Assembly: GCA_022824495.1 (NCBI GenBank)
Contig: JAJDZU010000024.1
Location: 248,001 to 312,000, forward strand
From: Chloroflexota bacterium
Lineage (GTDB): Bacteria > Chloroflexota > UBA11872
DNA: 64,000 nt
Direction: 5' to 3'
Of the stretch, positions 26,966 to 35,851 are shown in pieces. The notes beneath the pieces are model-generated. The model was not told the origin of the DNA. It was given only the letters and a program-made list of their open reading frames with translations, and did not search any database. Positions within the stretch are counted from its first letter, which is position 1; each line of letters begins with the position of its first letter. Position numbers and translations under genes: made by a program.

Positions 26966-27202
26966 ATGCCCGTCGAAATCACGATTCGAGGCGTTCCGCA
27001 GGCCGTGCGCGATGAGCTCGCCGCACGTGCCGCCTTACGTGGCCAGTCGCTGGAGGAATTTCTGCGCGGCGAACTGGAGCGAAAAGCCTCGCGACCCACG
27101 ATTTCCACGTGGCTGGAAGTTGTGCGGAATCGCAAGGCACGTACACAGACTCGCGTCAGCCCGTCCGAAATCTTGCGCGATCGCGACGCGGATCGAACCT
27201 AA
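26966..27202 (+). CDS. Orphan FitA/VapB-type ribbon-helix-helix antitoxin
   Basis: A 78-aa protein starting MPVEITIRGVPQAVRDELAARAALRGQSLEEFL, the standard FitA-like ribbon-helix-helix DNA-binding fold. The C-terminal tail (SPSEILRDRDADR) is the part that normally blocks a PIN-domain VapC toxin. No PIN-domain gene follows: the next gene, 21 bp away, is on the opposite strand. This is therefore a remnant or a solitary regulator. Confidence 0.8.
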   Translation: MPVEITIRGVPQAVRDELAARAALRGQSLEEFLRGELERKASRPTISTWLEVVRNRKARTQTRVSPSEILRDRDADRT

Positions 27203-27223
27203 CCTTGCCCGCGACGAGTTCGG

Positions 27224-28030
27224 CTACATCACCAGGTTTTCGCCGCCGTCCACGCCGATCACGTTGCCGGTGATCCAGGCGGCGTCGGCGACGGTGAGGG
27301 CGGCGATGGCGCGGGCCACGTCGTCGGTGGTGGTTATTCGATTGGCCGGGTTCAAGCGCCGGGCCTGGTCGATCATGGCGTCGTTGCCGGGGATCTTGCG
27401 CAGGGCGGGGGTGTCGGTGACGCCGGCCCTGATCGCATTTGCCGAGATGCCCTGAGGAGCCAGCTCAACCGCCAGTTGCCGGATGTGCTGCTCCAGGCTG
27501 GCTTTGGCGGCGCCGACGGGGCCGTAGCTGGGCCAGATCGTCGAGGTCCCGGCGCTGGTCATGGCGTAGATACGCGATCCCTGGCTCATGAGGCCGCGCT
27601 CAACCAGGTCCTGCGACCAGTAGACGAGCGTGTGGGCCATCAGGTCCAGCGTCATGTCCATCTGCTTGGGGGTGACGCCGGGCATGTCGTCGCTTCCCAC
27701 GTAGGGCACGGTGGTTCCGAACGCGATGGAGTGCAGCAGCACGCGGACCTGCGGCTCGTTGCCTTGCACGTCGTCCGTAATCGCGTCCAGCACCTTGGCT
27801 CGTGCGGCGGGGCTGCCGGCGTTGACGTTGAAGAAACGCGCCTGGCGGCCCTGCGCCTCGATGTCCTGCTTGACCTCGTCCGCCAGATGCTGGGTGTTGC
27901 GCCGGTCGAAGTGCACGCCCACGATGTCCATCCCGCAGGTGGCCAGATAGCGGGCCGTTGCGGCCCCGAATCCGCTCGATGCGCCAAGCACCAGGGCCCA
28001 GCCGCTCAGCTGAGGGTTCGGTTCTGCCAT
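27224..28030 (-). CDS. Enoyl-ACP reductase-like SDR (FabI/FabL type)
   Basis: A 268-aa short-chain dehydrogenase with a FabI-like active site. The catalytic tyrosine and lysine are in YGPVGAAK, spaced Y-x6-K as in enoyl-ACP reductases rather than Y-x3-K of classical SDRs. The nucleotide motif is GASSGFGAATARYLA, and GVDGGENLVM closes the protein. The TDTPALRKIPG segment resembles FabL. ATG 28030 has GGAGAG 6 bp upstream. It probably reduces enoyl-ACP in fatty-acid elongation. Whether it is the main enzyme or a paralogue cannot be told. Confidence 0.78.
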   Translation of the reverse strand: MAEPNPQLSGWALVLGASSGFGAATARYLATCGMDIVGVHFDRRNTQHLADEVKQDIEAQGRQARFFNVNAGSPAARAKVLDAITDDVQGNEPQVRVLLHSIAFGTTVPYVGSDDMPGVTPKQMDMTLDLMAHTLVYWSQDLVERGLMSQGSRIYAMTSAGTSTIWPSYGPVGAAKASLEQHIRQLAVELAPQGISANAIRAGVTDTPALRKIPGNDAMIDQARRLNPANRITTTDDVARAIAALTVADAAWITGNVIGVDGGENLVM

Positions 28031-28114
28031 CAGGTCTCTCCGCGCGTCGGACTTTCGGCATCCTAACCCGCGCGATGGGTTGACGCGGCGCGCGCGCCTG
28101 CGCAGATTCATTCC

Positions 28115-29140
28115 ATGCGCACGCACCGCATCGGGATCATGGGCTGCGGCTTGCGCGGCCGTGCGTTTGCGGCGGCGGTCGCGTCACTGGACGCCGCGGA
28201 CTTGGTGCTTTGCATCGACGAAGACCCGGAAGCGGCCGCCGCTTGCGCCGGCGCGCATGGCGGCAAGGCGGCCGCTGACTGGACCGGCCAGACGCTTGAC
28301 GCGCTCATCATGACGCAGCCGCCGTTCGATTCCGACCGTCTGTTGGCTGCCGCGCAGGCGGGTATGCCGGTGCTGGTGGATCCGCCGCTGGCCCGGGGAG
28401 TCGTCGATGCCCGGCGGATGGCTCGCTCGGTCGCGGACGCGCCGAGTCGCATCGGCGTGGCCTTTGCGTGGCGATTTGAGCCGCTGGTGCAATTGCTGCG
28501 CGAGGTCGTGCCGGCGCCGCGGTTCGCTCACGCGATCGCGGTTGTCGATCCTGGCGGGCCCCGGGCCCCGGCGTCCGTTCAGGAGACCTTCTGGGCCACA
28601 CCCCACCACGCGCTGGACCTGTTAGTGCACCTGTTTGGCGCCGCACCGGCGGAGATTGTGGCCGACGGCGGCCCGCTGTCAACCGGTCAGAACGCACGCG
28701 CAACCGTTAGCGTGCCGCCACGCGCGGACGCCCTGGTGGCCGACTTCTACTTCGACCGCGAGCACCATGCGTCGCTCACGGTTGCCGGCGGCGATGCCGA
28801 CCCGGAGCTTGGACCGGTGGTCGTAGATCTGACCGACGGCGTAACACGAGTGCGAATCCATTCCAACTGGACGGCCGCGGAGATCCAGCCTGTTGGGGAT
28901 CGATCCGTGGACCCACCGCGGCTGCCGGGCATCACGCTGGAGCGTGACGGGCCGACCTGGCTGGCGCGAGTCGGGGTCGAATGCCAATCGCTTCGCGCCC
29001 TTGTGCAGGCCTTTGTGTGCCCCGGCGGGAGCGATACGCCAGTCCCGGATCTATCCGACGGCGTTCGGGCCGTGGCGCTGACCCGTGCGGTGCTGGCCGG
29101 CGCCGCGTCCGGCCGCACGCAGACGCTGCACGCCGCCTGA
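28115..29140 (+). CDS. Gfo/Idh/MocA-family NAD(P)-dependent oxidoreductase
   Basis: A 341-aa protein with an N-terminal Rossmann fold (RIGIMGCGLRGRAFAAAV) and a DPPLARG segment where sugar dehydrogenases of this family carry EKP. The replacement of the usual lysine by Pro-Leu is atypical for a dehydrogenase active site. A PHHALDLLVHLFG helix matches the family H-x3-D motif. The substrate is unknown. It ends one base before nadD and probably heads the nadD-rsfS operon. Confidence 0.75.
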   Translation: MRTHRIGIMGCGLRGRAFAAAVASLDAADLVLCIDEDPEAAAACAGAHGGKAAADWTGQTLDALIMTQPPFDSDRLLAAAQAGMPVLVDPPLARGVVDARRMARSVADAPSRIGVAFAWRFEPLVQLLREVVPAPRFAHAIAVVDPGGPRAPASVQETFWATPHHALDLLVHLFGAAPAEIVADGGPLSTGQNARATVSVPPRADALVADFYFDREHHASLTVAGGDADPELGPVVVDLTDGVTRVRIHSNWTAAEIQPVGDRSVDPPRLPGITLERDGPTWLARVGVECQSLRALVQAFVCPGGSDTPVPDLSDGVRAVALTRAVLAGAASGRTQTLHAA

Positions 29141-29141
29141 C

Positions 29142-29768
29142 ATGGCCCGCCTTGGAATCTATGGCGGGACGTTCGATCCCGTGCATCGCGGGCACCTGGC
29201 CGTGGCGCAGAGCGTGCGCGAGGCGTTTGCCCTGAGTCGCATTCTCTTCATCCCGGCGCGCCAGTCGCCGCTGCGAACCCCGCCGCTAGCCTCGGCGCAG
29301 CACCGATTGGCCATGGTCCGCCGGGCTATTGACGGCACACCGGGCTTCGAGGTCTCGGCCATCGACATCAAGCGGCCGGGTCCGTCGTACATGATCGACA
29401 CGCTGGAAAGTCTGGCAGCCCGGCGTCCGCCGGCCGCCTTATTCCTGATTCTTGGCGCCGATGCCATTCGTGAACTTCCGGCCTGGCGCGATGCCGTCCG
29501 GATTCTGACGGTGGCGCGGATTATCGCCGTGCCGCGGCCCGGACACTCCACGGAGATTCCACGTGAGGTGCTGGACCTGCATCCGGATGCCGAGCAGCGG
29601 ATCCTGGTCCACCCGATGTCGCCGGTGGACATCGCCGCCTCGCGGATCCGGGCGGCGTGCGCGCGCGGCGCGCCAGTCGATGCCTGGGTGCCGCGAGCCG
29701 TGGCCGACTACATTGCCGCTCACCAGCTGTACGCCGACAGGGGAACCGAGCAGCCCGGGGCGATATGA
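29142..29768 (+). CDS. nadD: Nicotinate-nucleotide adenylyltransferase
   Basis: A 208-aa nucleotidyltransferase that joins ATP and nicotinate mononucleotide in NAD synthesis. The HxGH-superfamily site GGTFDPVHRGH (residues 8-18) and the SASRIR-like C-terminal motif (AASRIRAACARG) are both present, as is the internal GADAIRELPAWRD. ATG 29142 follows the upstream stop by 1 bp. It sits just before rsfS, a very common bacterial arrangement. Confidence 0.94.
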   Translation: MARLGIYGGTFDPVHRGHLAVAQSVREAFALSRILFIPARQSPLRTPPLASAQHRLAMVRRAIDGTPGFEVSAIDIKRPGPSYMIDTLESLAARRPPAALFLILGADAIRELPAWRDAVRILTVARIIAVPRPGHSTEIPREVLDLHPDAEQRILVHPMSPVDIAASRIRAACARGAPVDAWVPRAVADYIAAHQLYADRGTEQPGAI

Positions 29769-29793
29769 TTCAGGCGCCTGCCCTGATCCAGGT

Positions 29794-30144
29794 TTGCCTC
29801 TGAGCCCGATCGAACTCGCGCGCCATATCGTGGATGCGGTGTCCGCGCGCGGCGCCGCGGATACGCTGCTCCTAGACATCCGCGGCCTGAGCGTTCTGGC
29901 GGATTACTTCGTCGTTACCACGACCTCCAGCACCCCGCAGATGCGCGCCGTACGCGATCTGCTGGATCGCGAGTTGAAGTCCGTGGCTGGACGGCGACCG
30001 CTCATCGAAGGCGAGGCGTCGGACGCCTGGGTGCTGGCCGACTTTGGCGATGTCGTCGTTCACGTATTTTCCGAGGACGGGCGGGCGTACTATCAATTGG
30101 AAGAGTTCTGGACGGAAGCGCCCGTGGTGTTGCGGGTCCAGTAG
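29794..30144 (+). CDS. rsfS: Ribosomal silencing factor RsfS
   Basis: A protein of about 116 aa of the Iojap/RsfS family. It binds ribosomal protein uL14 and blocks subunit joining during starvation. Core motifs are LDIRGLSVLADYFVV and the C-terminal DFGDVVVHVFSEDGRAYYQLEEFW. No ATG fits: TTG 29794 is the best start, CTG 29800 an alternative, because the conserved region begins at SPIELARHIVDA. It lies 25 bp downstream of nadD. Confidence 0.9.
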   Translation: MPLSPIELARHIVDAVSARGAADTLLLDIRGLSVLADYFVVTTTSSTPQMRAVRDLLDRELKSVAGRRPLIEGEASDAWVLADFGDVVVHVFSEDGRAYYQLEEFWTEAPVVLRVQ

Positions 30145-30152
30145 GACTGACG

Positions 30153-30332
30153 ATGCGTGGATTGAAGATGCTACTGCTGGGTGTGGCGCTGGCTTTTCCC
30201 GCCGGCTTTGCCGCCGGCGTTGCGACCGCGTACGTCCTGACGTCTGAGCACACCGCCAACTTTCGGCGTGAAGTCGCCCGCAAGGCTTTTGGTGTCGAGC
30301 CCGGCGTAGACTTCGAGTCGCTCCACCAGTAA
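30153..30332 (+). CDS. 59-aa single-pass membrane protein, unknown function
   Basis: A short ORF directly after rsfS. ATG 30153 is preceded by AGGA about 6 bp upstream. The product begins MRGLKMLLLGVALAFPAGFA, one hydrophobic helix with an AxxxG-rich face, then a soluble tail rich in charged residues (HTANFRREVARKAFG). The position 8 bp after rsfS on the same strand makes it a likely operon member. I do not recognise a family. Confidence 0.6.
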   Translation: MRGLKMLLLGVALAFPAGFAAGVATAYVLTSEHTANFRREVARKAFGVEPGVDFESLHQ

Positions 30333-30372
30333 CCGCGGTTCCGCGCGCCTGGAGGCGACAGTCGGCGCGGAA

Positions 30373-32700
30373 TCAGGTGCGGAGTGCGGCGACTGTTACC
30401 CCGTCGCCGCCTTCGTTCAGCGGCGCGGGCGCGTGATTCCGAACCGAGGGGTGTCCGGTCAGAACCTCGGCCACCACCGCGCGCAGGGCGCCCGTGCCCT
30501 TGCCGTGGATGATGCGCAGCGCGGCGGCGCCCTGGCGCAGCGCCTCGTCAACGCTGCGTTCCGCCATTTCGACCGCCTCTTCGGCCCGCATGCCGCGAAT
30601 GTCCGTTTCCTGAGTTCCGCCGCCGCTCGGCGGGCGGCGGCGACGGCGTTTTGGACGGGGTGACGCCGGGAACACACGCTGAAGGCGGGCGCGGTCAAAG
30701 GTGGCGCGAGCACTGCCAATCGCGACCTCTACTGACCGATCCGTGATGCTCAACACCAGGGCGCGGCCGGAGAACCCGTCCGCCTCCACCTCGTCTCCGA
30801 CGCGCACCTCAAGCGGGTCGCGCTGGGCGGGTTGCTCTGGCGGAGACGACGCCGGGGCCAGTCGCTTCTCCGTCGTGGCCAGGCTGGTCCGCGCCGTGCG
30901 CCGGGCGGCAGCCTGCCCGGTGCGAGCCGCACGCCGCGCGTCCTGGAGCGCCTGGCGTGCGCCGCGCAGCAGTCCGCGCGCCTCCCGCCGCGCGTCACGC
31001 AGGAGTGTCTCGCGTTCGCTGTCCAGTTCGTCCATTTGCTTGTCGAACTCACGGCGCGAGCGTTCGGCGGCGCTGCGCGCCTGCGCGCTGGCGGTGCGCT
31101 CGCGTTCGGCAGCGGCTCGCTCGTTTTCTGCATCGACAATGGCGCGTTCCAGGTCCAGCGCCCCTTTCGACATGCGCGCGCGGGCGTCGTCGACGATCGC
31201 GGCGTCAATGCCGAGCCGATCGGCGATTTCCAGGGCATTGCTAGACCCCGGAATGCCCAGGCGCAGGCGGTAGGTGGGGCGCAGGGTGGCGTGATCGAAT
31301 TCCACGCTGGCGTTGCGTGCCGCCGGGTGCGCCGCGGCGAAGGCCTTGAGGGCCGGGTGATGCGTGGTGGCCACCACGGTCGCGCCGCGGTCGAGCAGGG
31401 CGTGAATGACGGCCTGGCCCAGCGCCGCGCCTTCGTCCGGGTCGGTGCCGGCGCCGATTTCGTCCGCCAGCGCCAGGGCACCCGTCCCGGCGGCCTCGAC
31501 CATGGCCCGCAGGTTACGCACATGCGAGGCGAACGTACTGAGACTGTGCTCAATGCTCTGCGCGTCGCCGATGTCGGCCACGACCCGCTCGAACACGGCC
31601 ACCTGAGATCCGGCCCTGGCGGGGACATGCAGCCCGCAGGCCGCCATCAGGTGCAACAGGCCGACCGTCTTGAGCGCCACGGTTTTGCCGCCAGTGTTCG
31701 CGCCGGTGATTACCAGCGCTCGCGCCTCGACGCCGTCCAGATGGACGTCAATGGGAACCGGCTGATCGAGCAGCGGGTGGCGCGCGGCTTGCAAGTCGAA
31801 CGACGTGTCGTCGCTCACTGCCGGCGAAATGGCGTGCGTAGCGATTGCATAGCGGGCCACCGCCAGGGTCCGGTCCAGGTCGGCCAGGGCCTGCACGGCG
31901 GCGTTGAGGGCCTGCCGCTCCGCGCCGACGGCCGCCGACAGTTCGAGCAGGATGCGCTCGACCTCGCGTTGCTCGGCCACTTCCAGCGACCGGATTTCAT
32001 TCCCGGCCTCAATGGCCGCCAGCGGCTCCATGAAGACGGTGGCGCCGCTGGCCGAGACGTCGTGCACTACGCCCGGAAAGTCGCGCTGGCGTTCGCGCCG
32101 TACCGGCACGGTCAGCCGTCCGCGGCGCTCGGTAACCAGGCGTTCGCGTAGTACGTCCGACGAGACCTGCTGAATCATGCGTTCCAACAAGCGCGTCAGG
32201 CGCCCGCGCGCCCGCGCCAGCAGGCGTCGCAGGCGCGCGAGCTCCGGCGAGGCCTCGTCACGAACATTGGCTTCTTCATCAATGGCGGCCGAGATTCGAC
32301 CTTCCAGATCCGGCGGATCGCTGGCGACCTCCACCAGTGACCAGAGCGCGGGAAGCTCGGCCGCCTGCCGGCCCACGGCCGCCACGGCGAGGCGCGTGGC
32401 GCGCAGGTGGTCATGCACGTCCAGCAGGTCGGCGGGATCCAGGCGCGAGCCGCGGGCCGCCCGCTCCGCGCGGTCGCGCACGTCCCGCGCGGCGCCCACG
32501 CTGAACGAGGGGCTGACCTCGAGGAACTGACGACCCTGCGACGTCAGTTCCAGGCGGTCTCGAACCCTTGCGCGATCGGCGTCCGGGCGCAGCGCCAGCA
32601 CGCCGGCCCGCGCGGCCGAGAACGAGGCGAAATGGGCTATACGTTCAAGAACCGCTGGCAGCTCCAGCAGTTCCATGGTCTGGGAGTCGGCGACGTTCAT
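30373..32700 (-). CDS. mutS2: Endonuclease MutS2
   Basis: A 775-aa MutS-family ATPase without the mismatch-recognition domain. MutS2 proteins act in recombination suppression and on collided ribosomes. The N-terminal MELLELPAVLERIA and the core helices are followed by the Walker A GANTGGKT near residue 336 and Walker B LALADEIGAGTDPDEG. A long Arg/Glu/Ala coiled coil then leads to a C-terminal Smr nuclease domain (TDIRGMRAEEAVE through IIHGKGTGALR). ATG 32700 is used because conserved sequence starts soon after; GTG 32721 would add 7 residues. Confidence 0.94.
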   Translation of the reverse strand: MNVADSQTMELLELPAVLERIAHFASFSAARAGVLALRPDADRARVRDRLELTSQGRQFLEVSPSFSVGAARDVRDRAERAARGSRLDPADLLDVHDHLRATRLAVAAVGRQAAELPALWSLVEVASDPPDLEGRISAAIDEEANVRDEASPELARLRRLLARARGRLTRLLERMIQQVSSDVLRERLVTERRGRLTVPVRRERQRDFPGVVHDVSASGATVFMEPLAAIEAGNEIRSLEVAEQREVERILLELSAAVGAERQALNAAVQALADLDRTLAVARYAIATHAISPAVSDDTSFDLQAARHPLLDQPVPIDVHLDGVEARALVITGANTGGKTVALKTVGLLHLMAACGLHVPARAGSQVAVFERVVADIGDAQSIEHSLSTFASHVRNLRAMVEAAGTGALALADEIGAGTDPDEGAALGQAVIHALLDRGATVVATTHHPALKAFAAAHPAARNASVEFDHATLRPTYRLRLGIPGSSNALEIADRLGIDAAIVDDARARMSKGALDLERAIVDAENERAAAERERTASAQARSAAERSRREFDKQMDELDSERETLLRDARREARGLLRGARQALQDARRAARTGQAAARRTARTSLATTEKRLAPASSPPEQPAQRDPLEVRVGDEVEADGFSGRALVLSITDRSVEVAIGSARATFDRARLQRVFPASPRPKRRRRRPPSGGGTQETDIRGMRAEEAVEMAERSVDEALRQGAAALRIIHGKGTGALRAVVAEVLTGHPSVRNHAPAPLNEGGDGVTVAALRT

Positions 32701-32831
32701 GCTCCGGCCATCATTGTCCACGGTTGCCGACGGAGCAGGTCACCCAGTTAGGTCAGCAGACGCAACCGAGCGCCGCCAGGACGCGCTGGCAGCGCCCGGC
32801 GGCTCGGGATCCCGAAACGCAGGTGCGCGGT

Positions 32832-33140
32832 TCAGGGCTCCAGACGGAACGGCGGATAGCGGTCGGTCAGGCTCAGGAAGTAGGCGTTCACTCGCAGGTT
32901 CCAGCGCAGGATCCCCACCTGAAAGTCAAAGAGGGCGCGCGGATAGGAACCCATGAACAGCACAGCGATCCAGCCAATCACGGCCGCGATGCTGGCAACG
33001 AACCCGAGGATCGAAAGCACCACAATGTGCGGAAGCAGTAGCAGGGCTTTGATCACGCCGGCAAGCAACGCCGCCAGCGCCAGCAGGCGCGAGGTTCGCT
33101 CCGGGTACTCGGCAACAACATCGAACGGGTAGTCGTCCAT
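32832..33140 (-). CDS. DUF4389-type small membrane protein
   Basis: A 102-aa protein with the DUF4389 pattern: an YPERTSRLLALAALL start, then LPHIVVLSILGFVASIAAVIGW forming two hydrophobic segments, then FMGSYPRALFDFQVGILRWNLRVNAYFLSLTDRYPPF. The function is unknown. ATG 33140 with GGTGG upstream is preferred over GTG 33164. It stands alone between mutS2 and the LON-domain gene, all on the minus strand. Confidence 0.82.
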   Translation of the reverse strand: MDDYPFDVVAEYPERTSRLLALAALLAGVIKALLLLPHIVVLSILGFVASIAAVIGWIAVLFMGSYPRALFDFQVGILRWNLRVNAYFLSLTDRYPPFRLEP

Positions 33141-33303
33141 CAGTCCACCCAGTTCCTGGCTCACGTGTACTTGACTCTAGCCGAGACGGCTGACGCATGA
33201 ACCAGGATGTCCTTCGAGCGCCGCGCGCTTACCCCAAATCCGGGAGGCGCCACCGGTCCTACGTGCCCGTGGCGGCCCGCGCGGCGCACAAGGAGCCTCG
33301 ACC

Positions 33304-33936
33304 TCAGTTCCGCCGCGCGTCCAGCTTCTCCTGCAGTCGACGCAGCGCTTGTTCCATGCGCAGGTCCAGCAGCTCGCGCTCCAACGACAGCAGATCGGCC
33401 AGCGAATCGGCTTCAAGCAGGCGCTGCGCGCTGCCCGGACCGGTGGGAATGCCGGCCGCGATCAGATAGGCCAACTGCACGGGGTCGTCCGGCAGTTCGA
33501 ACTCGGGCATGTAGCCGGCCTGGATCTCGATCATCAGCGTGACCAACCGCTCGAAGCGTTCGCGCACGTCCTCGACGGCTTGCAGCGTGGTGACGTCAGC
33601 GTCAGTCGGCATCGGCGCCAGCTCCACCTCGCCAACGACGTGCGGCTCCTCGGCCACGATGCGGTCAATCCGAAACCGCGTCTCGCCCAATGCCAGCAGG
33701 TTGAAACGGCCGTCGGGCAGGTATTCCACCTTCTCAACGCGTGCGGTCGTGCCAATCTTGTACGGGATGGCGGCAGGCCCGACCTCCTCGCCCTCGGCGA
33801 TCAGCACGACTCCGAAGACGCCTTCGGTTTCAATGCAGCGCCCCAGCATCGCCCGGTAGCGCGGCTCGAAAATGTGCAGCGGCAGGCGCATGCCGGGGAA
33901 CAGGACGGTATTGAGCGGGAACAGGTCAAGCTGCAT
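33304..33936 (-). CDS. LON N-terminal-domain protein (no protease domain)
   Basis: A 210-aa stand-alone LON substrate-binding domain. It starts MQLDLFPLNTVLFPGMRLPLHIFEPRYRAML, the classic Lon N-domain opening, continues through GTTARVEKVEYLPDGRFNLLALGETRFRI, and ends in a helical region. There is no AAA+ or peptidase part. Such proteins are common in bacteria; their role is not established, possibly substrate delivery. It diverges from the ABC transporter genes across 140 bp. Confidence 0.88.
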   Translation of the reverse strand: MQLDLFPLNTVLFPGMRLPLHIFEPRYRAMLGRCIETEGVFGVVLIAEGEEVGPAAIPYKIGTTARVEKVEYLPDGRFNLLALGETRFRIDRIVAEEPHVVGEVELAPMPTDADVTTLQAVEDVRERFERLVTLMIEIQAGYMPEFELPDDPVQLAYLIAAGIPTGPGSAQRLLEADSLADLLSLERELLDLRMEQALRRLQEKLDARRN

Positions 33937-34076
33937 GCGGCAGTCTAGGCGGTGGGCGGCGGCCGTAAGGTTTGCCACATAGCCGGTGTGGTTTTGGCTG
34001 ATACATTGAGGCGCCCTGACCACGAGAACCCACCGGACAGTCGCCCGAGGGCGGGCGCGGAGGCTTCCGGGCCGAC

Positions 34077-34967
34077 ATGAGCGACAGCGCCATCCAGACT
34101 TGGGGCTTGACCAAGCACTACGGCGACGTTGAGGCCCTCACCGACCTGAACCTGGAAGTCCGTACCGGTGAGATCTTTGGCTACCTGGGGCCCAACGGCG
34201 CCGGCAAGACGACCACCATCCGCCTGCTGATGGGCCTGATGCGTCCCACGCGCGGACGCGCCGAGGTACTGGGCCTTGACGTCCACCGCGACGGTCCCGC
34301 CGCCCGCAACGTCATGAGCTTCCTTCCCAGCGACAGCAGCTTGTATGAGTTCATGAAGGTCGGCCAATACCTGGACGCCTTTGGCGGCCTGTCCAATGCG
34401 CCACGGAAGCGGCGCGACGAGTTGACCGAGCGGCTGGAACTGGACACGTCCCGCAAGATCGGCGACCTCTCGATGGGCAACCGCCAGAAGGTCGTCGTGG
34501 TGCGGGCGCTTCAGGAGGACGTGCCCGTGTACGTGGTAGACGAGCCCACGCGCGGCCTCGATCCGCTGGTGCAGCAGGAGTTCGGCAAGATCATCAGCGA
34601 GTTGCGCGACGAGGGCCGCACCGTGCTGCTCTCCACCCACGTGCTTTCCGAGGCCGAGGCTCTCTGCGACCGCGTCGGCATCTTGCGCCTGGGGCGGCTG
34701 GTACAGGTAGACACCGTTGCCGACCTCAGTGTCGCGCGCGTCCGGCGTGTCACCGTCACTTTCGACGGCGAGGCCCCCGCCGATCTGATGCTCCCCGGTG
34801 TCGGGGACATCAGCGTCGAAGACGGCACGGCGCGCTTCGAAGTCAGCGGCTCGATCGATCCGGTTATCAAGGCGCTGGCACGGTACACCGTCGTCGACCT
34901 GGAGACCGACGAGCCCAGCTTCGAGGAATCGTTCCTGCAGCACTACGAAAGCGAGGGTGGTGCATGA
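34077..34967 (+). CDS. ABC-2 exporter ATP-binding protein
   Basis: A 296-aa ATPase. Walker A GPNGAGKTT, signature LSMGNRQK, Walker B VYVVDEPTRGLD and the switch histidine in STHVLSEAEALCD are all present. The signature has MGN in place of the usual SGG, as in many ABC-2 ATPases. The C-terminal 80 residues form the extra domain typical of drug or polysaccharide exporters. It overlaps the permease gene by 4 bp. The substrate is unknown. Confidence 0.9.
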   Translation: MSDSAIQTWGLTKHYGDVEALTDLNLEVRTGEIFGYLGPNGAGKTTTIRLLMGLMRPTRGRAEVLGLDVHRDGPAARNVMSFLPSDSSLYEFMKVGQYLDAFGGLSNAPRKRRDELTERLELDTSRKIGDLSMGNRQKVVVVRALQEDVPVYVVDEPTRGLDPLVQQEFGKIISELRDEGRTVLLSTHVLSEAEALCDRVGILRLGRLVQVDTVADLSVARVRRVTVTFDGEAPADLMLPGVGDISVEDGTARFEVSGSIDPVIKALARYTVVDLETDEPSFEESFLQHYESEGGA

Positions 34968-35773
34968 ACCTCAGCATCATCCGCGTGACCCTGCGCACCC
35001 GGCGGCTCGCGACCATATGGTTTGACTTCGGGATATTCGCGTTGGGCCTGCTGATCATGGGCCTGTGGCCGCTGTTTGCCGAAAACTGGGATGACCTGAC
35101 CCAGGCCATGGGTGGCAGCGAGGTCTTTGGCGGCACCCAGGTCGCGGGGGCGACGGCGCAGCAGAACACCTTCTACAGCTACTTCAGCTCGCAGTACACC
35201 AGCACTCTCATGCTGGTGCTGGCCTATTTCGGCGTTTGGTTTGGAGCCGGGCTGATTACGCGCGACTTCGGGTCCGGCACGCTGGATGTGCTTCTGTCCG
35301 CGCCGATCAGCCGCACGCGCTTCCTGCTATCGCGCATCGCGGCCCTGCTGATCCTCACGACCGTCGTCATGGCCGCTTCCTACGTTTCCATCATGATCGG
35401 CGCGGCCATCTGGGCCAGCGAGGTTGAGTTGGGTGCGCTCGAGTTGCTGCTGGTCCACCTGCAGATGCTGGTCTTCACGCTGGCCATCGCCGGCGGCGGG
35501 CTCCTGCTGGCCACGCTGATCCTACAGCCCGGTCGAACCTATGGTCTGGCCGCCGGCATCATCGTGATCATGTTCGTGTTGCTGATCGTGGCTGATATCG
35601 CGTCCAACCTGGAGTGGCTGGAGAAGATCAGCATCTTCGGTTACTGGAACCCGGTAGATCAGCTCGGGCCCGGCGACTTCATTTGGCGAGACACCCTGGT
35701 GCTAGGCGTTACCGCGGTCGTTACGGCAATCCTCTCGCTCGCCATCTTCCGGCGTCGCGATATCGTCGCCTGA
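34964..35773 (+). CDS. ABC-2 family permease
   Basis: A 269-aa membrane protein with about six hydrophobic segments. A large extracytoplasmic loop after the first helix contains GGSEVFGGTQVAGATAQQNTFYSYFSSQYT. The LDVLLSAPISRTRFLLSRIAALL motif is typical of ABC-2 permeases after the second helix. It begins inside the stop of the ATPase gene, so the two make one exporter. Confidence 0.85.
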   Translation: MNLSIIRVTLRTRRLATIWFDFGIFALGLLIMGLWPLFAENWDDLTQAMGGSEVFGGTQVAGATAQQNTFYSYFSSQYTSTLMLVLAYFGVWFGAGLITRDFGSGTLDVLLSAPISRTRFLLSRIAALLILTTVVMAASYVSIMIGAAIWASEVELGALELLLVHLQMLVFTLAIAGGGLLLATLILQPGRTYGLAAGIIVIMFVLLIVADIASNLEWLEKISIFGYWNPVDQLGPGDFIWRDTLVLGVTAVVTAILSLAIFRRRDIVA

Positions 35774-35851
35774 CTTCAGGCTGCCGCGGACGCGCGGCAT
35801 TGCGATACTCAGGTTTGCGTCACTCGTCCGAAAACCCACGAAAGTCCTGTC